This document shows, piece after piece, positions 45,015-53,665 of a stretch of DNA of 64,000 nt. The translations under genes were made by a program, and so were the position numbers. The DNA lies in the NCBI RefSeq assembly GCF_015163075.1, contig NZ_JADDXU010000005.1, positions 310,001 through 374,000 of the forward strand, read 5' to 3'. Origin of the DNA: Streptomyces justiciae. Its GTDB lineage: Bacteria; Actinomycetota; Actinomycetes; Streptomycetales; Streptomycetaceae. Positions within the stretch are counted from its first letter, which is position 1, and every line of letters starts with the position of its first letter. The notes beneath the pieces were generated by a model. The model made no database searches and had not been told where the DNA came from. It saw only the letters and a program-made list of their open reading frames with translations.

Positions 45015-45548
45015 ATGATCGTCGGACTGATCGTCGCGTGCGAGGTGGCGTTCTGGGTGCTGCTGGCCGCCGGGCTGGCCTTCCGGTACCTGCTGAAGAT
45101 GCCGCGTACCGGGCTTGCTCTGCTTCTGTGCGAGCCCCTGCTGGAGCTCGTGCTGTTCACGGTCACCGCGATCGACCTGCGCAACGGCGCCGAACCCGAC
45201 TGGAAGCACGGCCTGGCCGCCGTCTACATCGGCTTCACCGTGGGGCTCGGCCACGCCACGATCCGCTGGGCCGACGCCCACTTCGCCCACCGCTTCGCGG
45301 GCGGCCCGCCGCCGGTACGGCCGCCGAAGTACGGCACGGCCCGCGCCGTCCACGAGTGGAAGGTCGCGGGCCGCTGGGTCGTCGCCGCGGTGGTCGCCAT
45401 GGCGCTGCTCCAGGCCGCGATCTGGTACGTGGGTGGCGACGGCGGGACCGACTCACTGCGGGCGTGGCAGCAGCGGATGCTCTGGCTGATCGGCATCAAC
45501 GTCGTCATCGCCGGCAGCTACACGCTGTTCCCCAAACGCGAGCGCTAA
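45015..45548 (+). CDS. Conserved integral membrane protein
   Basis: 177 aa, four predicted TM helices ('IVGLIVACEVAFWVLLAAGLA', 'GLALLLCEPLLELVLFTVTAI', 'WVVAAVVAMALLQAAIWYV', 'MLWLIGINVVIAGSYTLF'). Conserved motifs are 'LELVLFTVTAIDLRNGAEPDWKH' and 'FTVGLGHATIRWADAHFAHRF'. I cannot assign a family function. The ATG follows GGGAAGGGAG. It is divergent from chiS and convergent with the cobalamin adenosyltransferase gene, 5 bp apart. Confidence 0.75.
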   Translation: MIVGLIVACEVAFWVLLAAGLAFRYLLKMPRTGLALLLCEPLLELVLFTVTAIDLRNGAEPDWKHGLAAVYIGFTVGLGHATIRWADAHFAHRFAGGPPPVRPPKYGTARAVHEWKVAGRWVVAAVVAMALLQAAIWYVGGDGGTDSLRAWQQRMLWLIGINVVIAGSYTLFPKRER

Positions 45549-45553
45549 CGCTG

Positions 45554-46126
45554 TCAACGCTCCCCGCCGGGCACCCACAGCACGTCCCCGACGCCCTTGT
45601 TCGCCGTCCGCGCCAGGATGAACAGCAGGTCGGACAGGCGGTTGAGGTAGGTCGCGGTCAGCGGGTTCATCACCTCGCCGTGGACCTCCAGCGCGGCCCA
45701 CGTCGACCGCTCGGCCCGTCGTACGACCGTGCAGGCCTGGTGCAGCAGGGCCGCGCCCGGCGTGCCGCCCGGGAGGATGAACGACCGGAGCTTCTCCAAC
45801 TGCTCGTTGAAGTGGTCGCAGTCGGCCTCCAGCTTGTCGATGTAGAACTGCTCGACGCGCAGGGGCGGGAACTCCGGGTTCTCGACCACGGGCGTGGACA
45901 GGTCGGCGCCGACGTCGAACAGGTCGTTCTGGACGCGCGTGAGGACCTTCACGACCTCCTCGGCGAGCCCGCCCAGCGCGATCGCCGTCCCGATCACCGC
46001 GTTCGCCTCGTTGGCGTCGGCGTACGCCGAGATCCGCAGGTCGGTCTTGGCGACCCTGCTCATGTCGCCGAGGGCGGTGGTGCCCTGGTCGCCGGTCCTG
46101 GTGTAGATGCGCGTCAGATTGACCAT
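45554..46126 (-). CDS. PduO-type cob(I)alamin adenosyltransferase
   Basis: 190 aa. Makes adenosylcobalamin from cob(I)alamin and ATP. Family blocks: 'IYTRTGDQGTTALGD' (ATP binding), 'RVQNDLFDVGADLSTP', 'CTVVRRAERS' and 'YLNRLSDLLFILARTAN'. It is complete. It starts 13 bp from the stop of the upstream ABC permease gene on the same strand, so it could be read through from the ABC operon, although no functional link is obvious. Confidence 0.94.
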   Translation of the reverse strand: MVNLTRIYTRTGDQGTTALGDMSRVAKTDLRISAYADANEANAVIGTAIALGGLAEEVVKVLTRVQNDLFDVGADLSTPVVENPEFPPLRVEQFYIDKLEADCDHFNEQLEKLRSFILPGGTPGAALLHQACTVVRRAERSTWAALEVHGEVMNPLTATYLNRLSDLLFILARTANKGVGDVLWVPGGER

Positions 46127-46139
46127 GCGACCAGCGTAG

Positions 46140-46889
46140 TTATGCCCCGGCCGTCCGGAACACGCGTGTGCCCACTGTCACGGCGAGCGCCGAGAAGCCG
46201 AGGGCGACCAGCACGCCGTACGCCATGTGCGCGGTCGCGTACTCGCCGACGTACGCGTCCCGCATCGCGTCCACCAGATAGCGGAACGGCATGAAGTGGG
46301 AGAGGACGTCCAGCCAGGCAGGGCCGAGTGTCATCGGGAGCATCAGTCCGGACAGCAGCATCGACGGCATCGACACGGCGTTGATGAGCGGGCCGAACTC
46401 CTGGGGTGTGCGGACCTTCATCGCCACCGCGTAGGACAGCGAGGCGAGCGAGACGGTGAGCAGCCCGACGAAGGCGAAGCCGATCAGGATGCCGACGAGC
46501 GGCGCCCGGAGTCCCATCGCCAGCGCGGCCAGCACCAGCAGCACCGCCTGGAAGACGAAGACCGTCGCGTCCCGCAGCACCCGGCCGAGCAGCAGCCCGA
46601 GCCGGCTGACGGGCGTGACCCGCATCCGGTCGACGATCCCCGACCCCTTCTCCAGGATGATCATGAACCCGGCGAACAGGGCCCCGAACAGCCCGAGTTG
46701 CAGGAGCAGCCCCGGCACCAGGACCTGCCACGAACTGCCCTGCCCACCGAGCGGCAGATCGGTCAGCAGCGGGCCGAAGAACAGCAGGTACAGCAGCGGC
46801 ATCAGCACCCCGAAGAGCAGCGCGAAGCGCGAGCGCAGGGACTGGCGCAGATAGCGGCCGTAGATGAGCGCGGTGTCGTGGAGAAGCAT
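46140..46889 (-). CDS. ABC-2 type exporter permease (DrrB-like)
   Basis: 249 aa with six TM helices. The ABC-2 signature region is 'VLLVLAALAMGLRAPLVGILIG' followed by 'PLINAVSMPSMLLSGLMLPM' and 'PFRYLVDAMRDAYVGEY'. The protein forms the membrane half of a DrrAB-type drug or lipid exporter with the ATPase 13 bp upstream. The substrate is unknown; TetR control suggests detoxification. Confidence 0.9.
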   Translation of the reverse strand: MLLHDTALIYGRYLRQSLRSRFALLFGVLMPLLYLLFFGPLLTDLPLGGQGSSWQVLVPGLLLQLGLFGALFAGFMIILEKGSGIVDRMRVTPVSRLGLLLGRVLRDATVFVFQAVLLVLAALAMGLRAPLVGILIGFAFVGLLTVSLASLSYAVAMKVRTPQEFGPLINAVSMPSMLLSGLMLPMTLGPAWLDVLSHFMPFRYLVDAMRDAYVGEYATAHMAYGVLVALGFSALAVTVGTRVFRTAGA

Positions 46890-46902
46890 CTTCCAGGGAT
46901 TC

Positions 46903-47685
46903 CTATACGGCTACGGGGGCGGCGTCGGCCTCAGGCGCACTGCGACCGGTGATGGCGAGGAACGTGTCCTGGAGCGTGGCGTCGATCGAGCCGCCGTACT
47001 CCAGCTTGAGCGCGCTCGGCGTGCCCTCGGCCACGACGACGCCCTGGTCGACGATCACCAGGCGGTCGGAGAGGGCGTCGGCTTCGTCGAGGTAGTGGGT
47101 GGTGAGGAAGACGGTCGTGCCGTGCTCGGCGCGCAGGCGCCGGATCAGGTCCCACAGGTCGGCGCGGCTGCCCGGGTCGAGGCCGGTGGTCGGCTCGTCG
47201 AGGAAGAGCACCTTCGGGCGGTGGGTGAGGGCCATCGCGATGTCCAGGCGGCGGCGCTGGCCGCCCGACAGCTCCCCGCACCTGCGCTCCAGCAGCTCGG
47301 TCAGGCCGAGGTCGCGGGCCAACTCCTCGGCGCGGTCGGCGGCCTGGGTCTTGGTGAGCCGGTAGAGCCGCCCCTGGGTGACCAGTTCCTCGCGCACGCT
47401 GATCTGCGGGTCGACGCCGCCGGACTGGGCCACGTATCCGCAGGCCCGGCGCACTCCGGCCGGGTCGGTGGCGAGGTCGTGCCCGGCGACGGTGGCGGTG
47501 CCGCCGGTCGGGGCGAGCAGGGTCGTGAGCATCCGCAGGGTGGTGGTCTTCCCGGCGCCGTTCGGGCCGAGGAAGCCGAGGATCTCGCCCTCGCGGACGG
47601 TGAGGTCGATGCCGCGCACGGCCGCCACGGGGCCGCGCTTGGTCTGGAAGGTACGGGCCAGTCCGGCCGTACTGATGACGGTCAT
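46903..47685 (-). CDS. ABC transporter ATPase (DrrA-like)
   Basis: 260 aa. Walker A 'GPNGAGKTTTLRML', signature 'LSGGQRRRLDIAMAL', Walker B 'VLFLDEPTTGLDP' and switch His 'FLTTHYLDEAD'. 'PSALKLEYGGSIDATLQDTFLAITG' is the DrrA-type C-terminus. It is the first gene of the operon, divergent from a TetR gene whose likely operator lies 25-49 bp upstream. Confidence 0.94.
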   Translation of the reverse strand: MTVISTAGLARTFQTKRGPVAAVRGIDLTVREGEILGFLGPNGAGKTTTLRMLTTLLAPTGGTATVAGHDLATDPAGVRRACGYVAQSGGVDPQISVREELVTQGRLYRLTKTQAADRAEELARDLGLTELLERRCGELSGGQRRRLDIAMALTHRPKVLFLDEPTTGLDPGSRADLWDLIRRLRAEHGTTVFLTTHYLDEADALSDRLVIVDQGVVVAEGTPSALKLEYGGSIDATLQDTFLAITGRSAPEADAAPVAV

Positions 47686-47709
47686 GGCCCTAGAAAAACA
47701 GGGTCTCTT

Positions 47710-47734
47710 AAATTTTGCAACGGCCCCAAAATTT
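47710..47734. promoter_or_regulatory. AT-rich inverted repeat between ABC operon and TetR gene
   Basis: AAATTTTG-N9-CAAAATTT is an 8-bp perfect inverted repeat, strikingly A/T-rich for this genome, centred in the 80-bp divergent promoter region. It is a probable operator for the adjacent TetR protein. Confidence 0.7.
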
Positions 47735-47765
47735 CATGGGCTCCAACGAAGCTAGGATGGTGACC

Positions 47766-48407
47766 ATGGCAGAGGGGCTCAGGGAGCGGAAGAAGCGCGA
47801 GACGCGACAGCGGATCTCGGACATCGCCACCGGACTGTTCCTGGAGCACGGCTTCGTGACGGTGACCATCGCCGAGGTGGCCGAGGCAGCCGACGTCTCC
47901 GTCAACACTGTCTACAACTACTTCCCGGCGAAGGAGGACCTCTTCTTCGACCGGTCCTCCGGCGTCGTCGAACAGCTCTCGCGCTGGGTGCGCGCCCGGG
48001 ACGCGGGCGAGTCCGCCGCTCGTGCGGTGCTGCGTGAACTGCGCGGTGAGATCGAGGCCGTCTCGCCCCGGCTCGGCCTCATGGAGGGCTATGACCGCTT
48101 CATGCGCTGCATCCACGAGGCCCCGCCGCTGCGTTCACGGCTGTGGAGCCTCCAGCAGGAGATCCACGACCACCTCGAAGCCACCCTGCGCGAGGAGACG
48201 GGCGCCGACGCCGCCGACCCGCTGCCGGGTCTGATCGCCGGTCAGATCGCCTGGGTGCACCAGGAGGTGTTCGTCCGTATCGGGCGAGACATGGTCGCAG
48301 GGCGCAATCCGGACGAAGTGTCGCGTGAGGTACTGGTGTACCTGGACGACATCGAGGAGCTGTTGAGCGAGAAGGTGCTCAACTACGCCGTACGAGACCC
48401 CTCGTGA
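47766..48407 (+). CDS. TetR/AcrR family regulator of the DrrAB-like exporter
   Basis: 213 aa. N-terminal HTH 'ISDIATGLFLEHGFVTVTIAEVAEAADVSVNTVYNYFPAKEDLF' pattern spans about residues 14-57. The C-terminal ligand domain is all helical and unassigned. ATG at 47766 (MAEGLRERKK) is preferred; GTG 6 nt upstream is possible. It is divergent from the exporter operon, with an inverted repeat between, so self- and exporter repression is expected. Confidence 0.92.
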   Translation: MAEGLRERKKRETRQRISDIATGLFLEHGFVTVTIAEVAEAADVSVNTVYNYFPAKEDLFFDRSSGVVEQLSRWVRARDAGESAARAVLRELRGEIEAVSPRLGLMEGYDRFMRCIHEAPPLRSRLWSLQQEIHDHLEATLREETGADAADPLPGLIAGQIAWVHQEVFVRIGRDMVAGRNPDEVSREVLVYLDDIEELLSEKVLNYAVRDPS

Positions 48408-48544
48408 CGTCTGCCGGTGTGATGTCCGTCAGATGAGACGTGACGCGCATTACTTACCGGTCACACAGCCCCTCACGAGCGCTAGGGTCCGCCGGAGAGG
48501 CAACTTAAACAGCGTGTAAGGCGTTCAAAAGGGGAGTCGCAACA

Positions 48545-49393
48545 GTGGCACGGAAGCTTGCCGTCATCGGCGCCGGCTTGATGGGTTCCGGGATCGCCCA
48601 GGTCTCCGCGCAGGCGGGCTGGGACGTCGTCCTGCGGGACGTCACCGACGAGGCTCTCAAGCGTGGCACCGACGGCATCAAGGCCTCGTACGACAAGTTC
48701 GTGAGCAAGGGCAAGATGGAGGCGCACGACGCCGACGCCGCCCTCGGCCGGATCACCGCGACCACCGATCTGGACGCCGCCGCGGACGCCGACATCGTCG
48801 TCGAGGCCGTCTTCGAGAAGCTGGAAGTGAAGCACGAGATCTTCCGCGCGCTCGACAAGATCGTGCGGGCGGACACCGTCCTCGCCTCCAACACCTCCGC
48901 CATCCCGATCACCAAGATCGCGGCGGCCACCGAGCACCCCGAGCGGGTCGTCGGCGTGCACTTCTTCTCGCCGGTGCCGATGATGCAGCTCGTCGAGCTG
49001 GTCCGCGGCTACAAGACGAGCGACGAAACCCTCGCCACCGCGCGGGAGTTCGCCGAGTCCACCGGCAAGACCTGCATCGTCGTCAACCGTGACGTGGCCG
49101 GCTTCGTGACCACCCGGCTCATCTCGGCGCTCGTCGTCGAGGCCACCAAGCTCTACGAGTCGGGCGTCGCCACCGCCGAGGACATCGACCTCGCCTGCAA
49201 GCTGGGCTTCGGGCACGCCATGGGCCCGCTCGCCACGGCCGACCTCACGGGCGTCGACATCCTGCTGCATGCCACCAGCAACATCTACACCGAGTCCCAG
49301 GACGAGAAGTTCGCTCCGCCGGAGCTGATGCGCCGGATGGTTGACGCCGGTGACATCGGTCGCAAGAGCGGGCAGGGCTTCTACACGTACTGA
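48545..49393 (+). CDS. 3-hydroxybutyryl-CoA dehydrogenase
   Basis: 282 aa. NAD-dependent oxidation/reduction of 3-hydroxyacyl-CoA. Rossmann loop 'VIGAGLMGSGIAQVSAQAG'; catalytic elements 'SNTSAIPITKI', 'VVGVHFFSPVPMMQLVE' and 'NRDVAGFVTTRLI'. It is the single-domain bacterial form used in butyryl-CoA and ethylmalonyl-CoA routes, which feed polyketide extender units in streptomycetes. The GTG at 48545 lies 11 nt after AAAAGGGGAG. Transcription probably starts at a TAGGGT box near 48483. Confidence 0.94.
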   Translation: MARKLAVIGAGLMGSGIAQVSAQAGWDVVLRDVTDEALKRGTDGIKASYDKFVSKGKMEAHDADAALGRITATTDLDAAADADIVVEAVFEKLEVKHEIFRALDKIVRADTVLASNTSAIPITKIAAATEHPERVVGVHFFSPVPMMQLVELVRGYKTSDETLATAREFAESTGKTCIVVNRDVAGFVTTRLISALVVEATKLYESGVATAEDIDLACKLGFGHAMGPLATADLTGVDILLHATSNIYTESQDEKFAPPELMRRMVDAGDIGRKSGQGFYTY

Positions 49394-49400
49394 GCAACGC

Positions 49401-49448
49401 CCGAATTCACATACGCCTCTCAGGCGTCACACCGAGGGGTGAATTCGG
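49401..49448 (+). terminator. Terminator after 3-hydroxybutyryl-CoA dehydrogenase gene
   Basis: Perfect 10-bp outer stem CCGAATTCAC/GTGAATTCGG enclosing a second small hairpin GCCT-CTC-AGGC, 7 bp after the stop. Confidence 0.8.
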
Positions 49449-49468
49449 TATCGGTTCGCTTACAGACG

Positions 49469-49503
49469 GCAACCTCTGACCGCCTCGCGCAGTCAGAGGT
49501 TGC
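49469..49503 (+). promoter_or_regulatory. 12-bp inverted repeat upstream of STAS gene
   Basis: GCAACCTCTGAC/GTCAGAGGTTGC is perfect, with an 11-nt loop, ending 51 bp before the STAS start. It is either an operator/leader hairpin or a second terminator. Confidence 0.55.
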
Positions 49504-49554
49504 ATCACCGGACATCACATTCGCGGAGCACGAGACGCACCACGGGGAGCGCAT

Positions 49555-49878
49555 ATGTTCATCAGGGGCGACCACGTCGAGCTGGTCGTCGGGGGCCGCC
49601 TCGACGTCCGCAGCGCGGCGGACGCCCGTACGGTCCTGCACTCGGCCGTCGACGACGGAGTCGGCGATCTCGTGCTCGACCTGTCCGAGCTCGACTCCTG
49701 GGACGCCACCGGACTCGGGGTGATCATGGGGGCCCACCGCAGGGCCGGCCGCTGCGGCCGACGCCTGGTGCTGCGCGACGTACCGCCGCAGATGCAGCGC
49801 CTACTGGTGGCCACGCGGCTGCACCGGATCCTGGCGATCGAGGGCGGCATCGGGGTGGAGTCGCTGCCCCGGGTGTGA
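49555..49878 (+). CDS. STAS-domain protein (anti-sigma factor antagonist-like)
   Basis: 107 aa, one STAS domain: 'LVVGGRLDVRSAADARTVL', 'LVLDLSELDSWDATGLGVIMGAH', 'LVLRDVPPQMQRLL'. Members bind anti-sigma kinases and are switched off by phosphorylation. At the usual Ser-Ser site (DSSG) this protein has Asp-Ala-Thr-Gly, so Thr would be the only phospho-acceptor. No anti-sigma kinase or sigma gene is nearby. GGGGAG precedes the ATG. The next gene encodes a membrane-tethered NTPase-like protein on the same strand. Confidence 0.9.
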   Translation: MFIRGDHVELVVGGRLDVRSAADARTVLHSAVDDGVGDLVLDLSELDSWDATGLGVIMGAHRRAGRCGRRLVLRDVPPQMQRLLVATRLHRILAIEGGIGVESLPRV

Positions 49879-50153
49879 ACCCTTGTGTGCATGCGGTGTG
49901 AGCGTCCGGTGTTGCGATGGTGAAAGGCGCGTCGCGCACAATCCTCACGAGACTGTGACGTCTCGGACGGCGCGGTACCCCGGACTGTCGTAGATACTGT
50001 GCGAAGGTTTAGGGTTCGGTCGCCCGCTGAGTGAACATCCCTGAACGAGCGGGCCCGGACCAGAAGCGACAGCGCGGTGTGCAGCAGGCCGGAGGGGGCC
50101 TGGGTCCCGAAGGACCCACGACACACGAGACGCTTTTGGGGGGCTTGAAACCT

Positions 50154-52661
50154 ATGGACCCGAACACCCGGGGACCCGAGGAGTACGGCCACGACGGTGA
50201 CGGCAGCTCGTCGCGCCAGCGTCCGCCCAGGGACCCGCTCACACCCGACTTCGGCCAGAGCACACCCGCCCTGGCCCGCACCGTGCAACTGGTCGCCGGC
50301 GACCACCTGCTCACCGTCAACCCCGTCGACGGCAGCGAGATAGAGGCCTGCCCGCCGGGCGAACGGCCCGCCCGGCCGCAAAAGCTCAGCGCCGCCGAGC
50401 GCGCCGAGACCGACCGCGCGGCCCGCCCGCCGGTCCCGCCCGGCCCGACCCCGCCCCGGCTGCCGCTGCTGGCCCGCCAGGACGAGCGCGAGCGCCTCGT
50501 GCGGCTGCTCGCCCGCGGCCGCTCCGTCCGCCTCACCGGCCCCGCCGGATCGGGCCGCACCAGCCTCCTCGACGTCGTGGCCGAGGACTGCTCGGACCTC
50601 GCCCCCGACGGCGTCGTCCGCCTGAGCGGCTTCCACCGCAGCGCCGACGACCTCCTCCACGACCTCTTCTACGCCGTCTACGACGCACCCCTGCACCGGC
50701 CCGGACACGAGGACCTGCTCGCCCTCGTGCGGGAGATCGGCGCGGTCGTCGTCCTCGACGACGTCGAGTTCGGCGGCACCGCGCTCGACGACCTGCTCGA
50801 CGCCACCCCCGAGTGCGCCTTCCTCGTCGCCGCGACCCCGGACGTGCCCGCGCCGTCCGCCGACTCGGCCCTCGAAGAGGTCTTCCTCGGCGGCCTGGAC
50901 CGGGCCGGGGGAGTGGAGCTCCTGGAGCGTGCCGTCGGCCGGGTCCTCACCGAGGACGAGGCCAACTGGGCCGGCGACCTCTGGTTCGAGTCCGAGGGCC
51001 TGCCTCTGCGGTTCGTGCAGGCCGGTGCCCTGCTCCGGCAGCGCGACGAACTGCGCGCCAGCGCCGACGCCTTCGACGAGTTCGGCGTCTTCCAGGGCGC
51101 CCAGGTCGACGCCCCCTACGAGGCCGGCGACGGTCACGACGTGCCGCTGCCCTCCCTCGCCGAGGGTGCCGCACCGGCCGCGCTGCTCGCCGGCCGGCTC
51201 AGCGACTCGGGGCGCGCCGCCCTGCGGTTCGCCGTGGCACTCGGCGGCGAGGTGCCGCACCAGGCCCATCTGCCCGCCCTCGTCGGCGACACCCACGCCG
51301 ACGCCGCACTCGGCGAGCTGCTGAGCTGCGCCCTGATCACCCCGGTCGGCGCCCGCTACCGGCTCGCCGCGGGCGTCCGAACCCAGCTGGAGAGCGCCGG
51401 ATACGGCGACGACACCGAGGACCGCGCTTTGGCCGCGGCCCGGCACTACGCCTGGTGGGCCGGGCATCCCTCGGTCACGCCCGAGCGGGTGTGCGCCGAG
51501 GCCGACGCCGTGCTCGCCGCCCTCACCGTGCTCGTGCCGGTCGCGGAGCCGCCCGCCGAGGGCGAGGAGAACGTCACCGTCCAGCTGGCTCGCACCGCCG
51601 CGCCCGCGTTCGCCGCCGGGCTGCACTGGAGCGCCTGGGAGCGCACCCTGCGATGCGGCGCCGAGGCCGCCCGGGTCTCCGGCGAGGTGGGTGAACAGGC
51701 CTACTTCCACCACGAGTTGGGTATCCTCGCGCTCTGCGCCGGCGAGCTGGACCGGGCCCGCGCCGAGCTGGAGGCCGCCATCGCGCTGCGCGGCGCCCTC
51801 GCCGACAAGCGCGGCACCGTCGCCGGCCGCCGTGCCCTCGCCCTGGTCTCCGACCGGTCCGGCACACCGCTGGGCATCACCGCGACCGCAGGCGAGGAGG
51901 TGTCCGACGCCCGCCACGAGGAGTCGCAGTCGCCGCCCGGCGGCATCCCGGCCTTCCCGCCGCTCCAGCCGCCGAACGCCCCCTCGACCCTGGTCACCCA
52001 CCGGGCCGCGGCCCCCACCCCCGCCGTGCCCAACCGCAAGGCCCGCGGCGGCCTCAAGGGCCTCGCCCGGCGCAACCTCGTCGCGGCCGGCGCGGGCGCG
52101 CTCCTCGCGGCCGTGCTCGGCACGGTGGTGACGCTCGGGGCGACGTCGAACAACGACGCCGACAACCCGTCCGACAAGGTCGGCGTCAACCCGTCGGCCA
52201 GCCAGGGCGCGGACGACGGCAGCCTCGGCGCCGACGTGCCGAAGAACGACGACGGCAAGGGCGACACCGGCACGGCCACCAGCCGCCCGACCGACCCGGG
52301 CCCGGACGGCACGTTCGGTACGTCGGACGACCCGACGCCGACGGAGAGCGCGGAGCCTTCGGACGATCCGAGCGGGACGAAGTCGCCCACGTCGAAGCCG
52401 CCGTCGTCGACGACCAAGCCGCCGTCGACCTCGTCGTCGCCGACCAAGACGCCGACTTCGCCCACGCCTACTCCGACACCGACCGAGCCCTCGGGTTCGC
52501 CGACGCCGACGACCAGCCCTACGCCGGAGCCGTCGACCACGCCGTCCACGTCCGACTCCGCCAGCGGCCCGGCCTCCTCCAGCGCACCGGCCAGCGCGTC
52601 GGAGAGCAGCGGCGCCGGGACGCCGAGCACGTCGGGTTCGGCGTCGGGCGCGGTCATCTGA
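50154..52661 (+). CDS. Large membrane-anchored STAND/AAA-like ATPase-type protein with Ser/Thr/Pro tail
   Basis: 835 aa from the ATG at 50154 (GGGGGG upstream). A variable N-terminus (1-115) is followed by an NTPase-like domain with P-loop 'LTGPAGSGRTSLLDVV' (about 127-142, Arg where Lys is canonical) and Walker-B-like 'AVVVLDDVEFGG' (about 197). Winged-helix-like and helical regions follow ('SGRAALRFAVALGGEV'), with a TPR-like stretch 'GILALCAGELDRARAELEAAI'. One TM helix (about 640-663) precedes an extracellular tail of about 170 residues rich in Ser, Thr, Pro and Asp, a likely wall-spanning or O-glycosylated stalk. The function is unknown. Confidence 0.85.
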   Translation: MDPNTRGPEEYGHDGDGSSSRQRPPRDPLTPDFGQSTPALARTVQLVAGDHLLTVNPVDGSEIEACPPGERPARPQKLSAAERAETDRAARPPVPPGPTPPRLPLLARQDERERLVRLLARGRSVRLTGPAGSGRTSLLDVVAEDCSDLAPDGVVRLSGFHRSADDLLHDLFYAVYDAPLHRPGHEDLLALVREIGAVVVLDDVEFGGTALDDLLDATPECAFLVAATPDVPAPSADSALEEVFLGGLDRAGGVELLERAVGRVLTEDEANWAGDLWFESEGLPLRFVQAGALLRQRDELRASADAFDEFGVFQGAQVDAPYEAGDGHDVPLPSLAEGAAPAALLAGRLSDSGRAALRFAVALGGEVPHQAHLPALVGDTHADAALGELLSCALITPVGARYRLAAGVRTQLESAGYGDDTEDRALAAARHYAWWAGHPSVTPERVCAEADAVLAALTVLVPVAEPPAEGEENVTVQLARTAAPAFAAGLHWSAWERTLRCGAEAARVSGEVGEQAYFHHELGILALCAGELDRARAELEAAIALRGALADKRGTVAGRRALALVSDRSGTPLGITATAGEEVSDARHEESQSPPGGIPAFPPLQPPNAPSTLVTHRAAAPTPAVPNRKARGGLKGLARRNLVAAGAGALLAAVLGTVVTLGATSNNDADNPSDKVGVNPSASQGADDGSLGADVPKNDDGKGDTGTATSRPTDPGPDGTFGTSDDPTPTESAEPSDDPSGTKSPTSKPPSSTTKPPSTSSSPTKTPTSPTPTPTPTEPSGSPTPTTSPTPEPSTTPSTSDSASGPASSSAPASASESSGAGTPSTSGSASGAVI

Positions 52662-52680
52662 CGCGCCCGCACCAGCAGTG

Positions 52681-52711
52681 AGGGCCGGGTTCCGTGCGGG
52701 AACCCGGCCCT
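52681..52711. terminator. Bidirectional terminator between STAND-like gene and nucS
   Basis: Perfect 13-bp stem AGGGCCGGGTTCC/GGAACCCGGCCCT with a 5-nt loop between convergent genes. Confidence 0.92.
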
Positions 52712-52739
52712 CGTCGTCGTAGAGCCTCGAAGGCCGCTG

Positions 52740-53411
52740 TCAGAACAGCCGCAGCTTGTCGTCCTCGATGCCGCGCAGGGCGTCGTAGTCGAGGACCGTG
52801 CAGCCGATGCCGCGGTCCGTGGCGAGGACGCGGGCCTGGGGCTTGATCTCCTGGGCGGCGAAGATGCCGCGGACCGGGGCGAGATGCGGGTCGCGGTTCA
52901 ACAGCTCGAGGTAGCGGGTGAGTTGCTCGACGCCGTCGATCTCGCCGCGGCGCTTGATCTCGACCGCGACGGTCTGGCCCTCGGAGTCCCGGCAGAGGAT
53001 GTCGACCGGGCCGATGGCGGTCATGTACTCGCGGCGGATGAGGGTGTAGCCGTCGCCGAGGGTCTCGATGCGGTCGGCGAGGAGCTCCTGAAGGTGTGCT
53101 TCCACGCCGTCCTTGATCAGGCCCGGGTCGACGCCCAGTTCGTGCGAGGAGTCGTGGAGGATCTCCTCCATCGTGATGATCAGCTTCTCGCCGGCCTTGT
53201 TGATGACGGTCCAGACGCCCTCTTCGTCGCCGGCGCCCTCCTTCAACGTGCAGGGCGGCGACATCCAGTTCAGGGGCTTGTAGGCCCGGTCGTCCGCGTG
53301 GATCGAGACGCTGCCGTCCGCCTTCACGAGGATCAGACGGGGCGCGGACGGGAGGTGGGCGGTGAGCCGGCCCGCGTAGTCGACGGAGCACCGGGCAATG
53401 ACGAGACGCAT
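52740..53411 (-). CDS. nucS: NucS/EndoMS mismatch-specific endonuclease
   Basis: 223 aa. The actinobacterial replacement for MutS/MutL mismatch repair: cuts both strands at mismatches. The RecB-like active site is 'GPVDILCRDSEGQTVAVEIKRRG' (Asp, Glu, Lys), with 'VEQLTRYLELL' behind it. The extreme C-terminus 'EDDKLRLF' matches the sliding-clamp-binding motif required for activity in mycobacteria. Start at the ATG 'MRLVIARCSVDYAG' (53411); a start 9 nt earlier is possible. Confidence 0.96.
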   Translation of the reverse strand: MRLVIARCSVDYAGRLTAHLPSAPRLILVKADGSVSIHADDRAYKPLNWMSPPCTLKEGAGDEEGVWTVINKAGEKLIITMEEILHDSSHELGVDPGLIKDGVEAHLQELLADRIETLGDGYTLIRREYMTAIGPVDILCRDSEGQTVAVEIKRRGEIDGVEQLTRYLELLNRDPHLAPVRGIFAAQEIKPQARVLATDRGIGCTVLDYDALRGIEDDKLRLF

Positions 53412-53665
53412 GGTGGGCAACGCTACTCGACGGCGCGCCGTCGAAGCGATTCGGCCCGTAGCACCCGGAACGACCCTTGTTCGTTTGTGGCCGATTGTGT
53501 GCCCATTGGGGACCCTCTATGTACGCAATCTCCTGGTGCCGTCACGGTCCGTTGCCTACCGTAGTAAACGGGAGGTCGCGAGGCATGTACTCAGCGTGTT
53601 CGGCGTCGCGGACTCCCTCATCTGTCCGGCAACCCCTGTTGCTTGGGGGTGCGAGAGGAGAACCC

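Noticed and set aside
53462..53485. GAAC...GTTC near nucS as a possible LexA (SOS) box
   Set aside because: The spacing is 7 bp, not the 4 bp of the actinobacterial SOS box.
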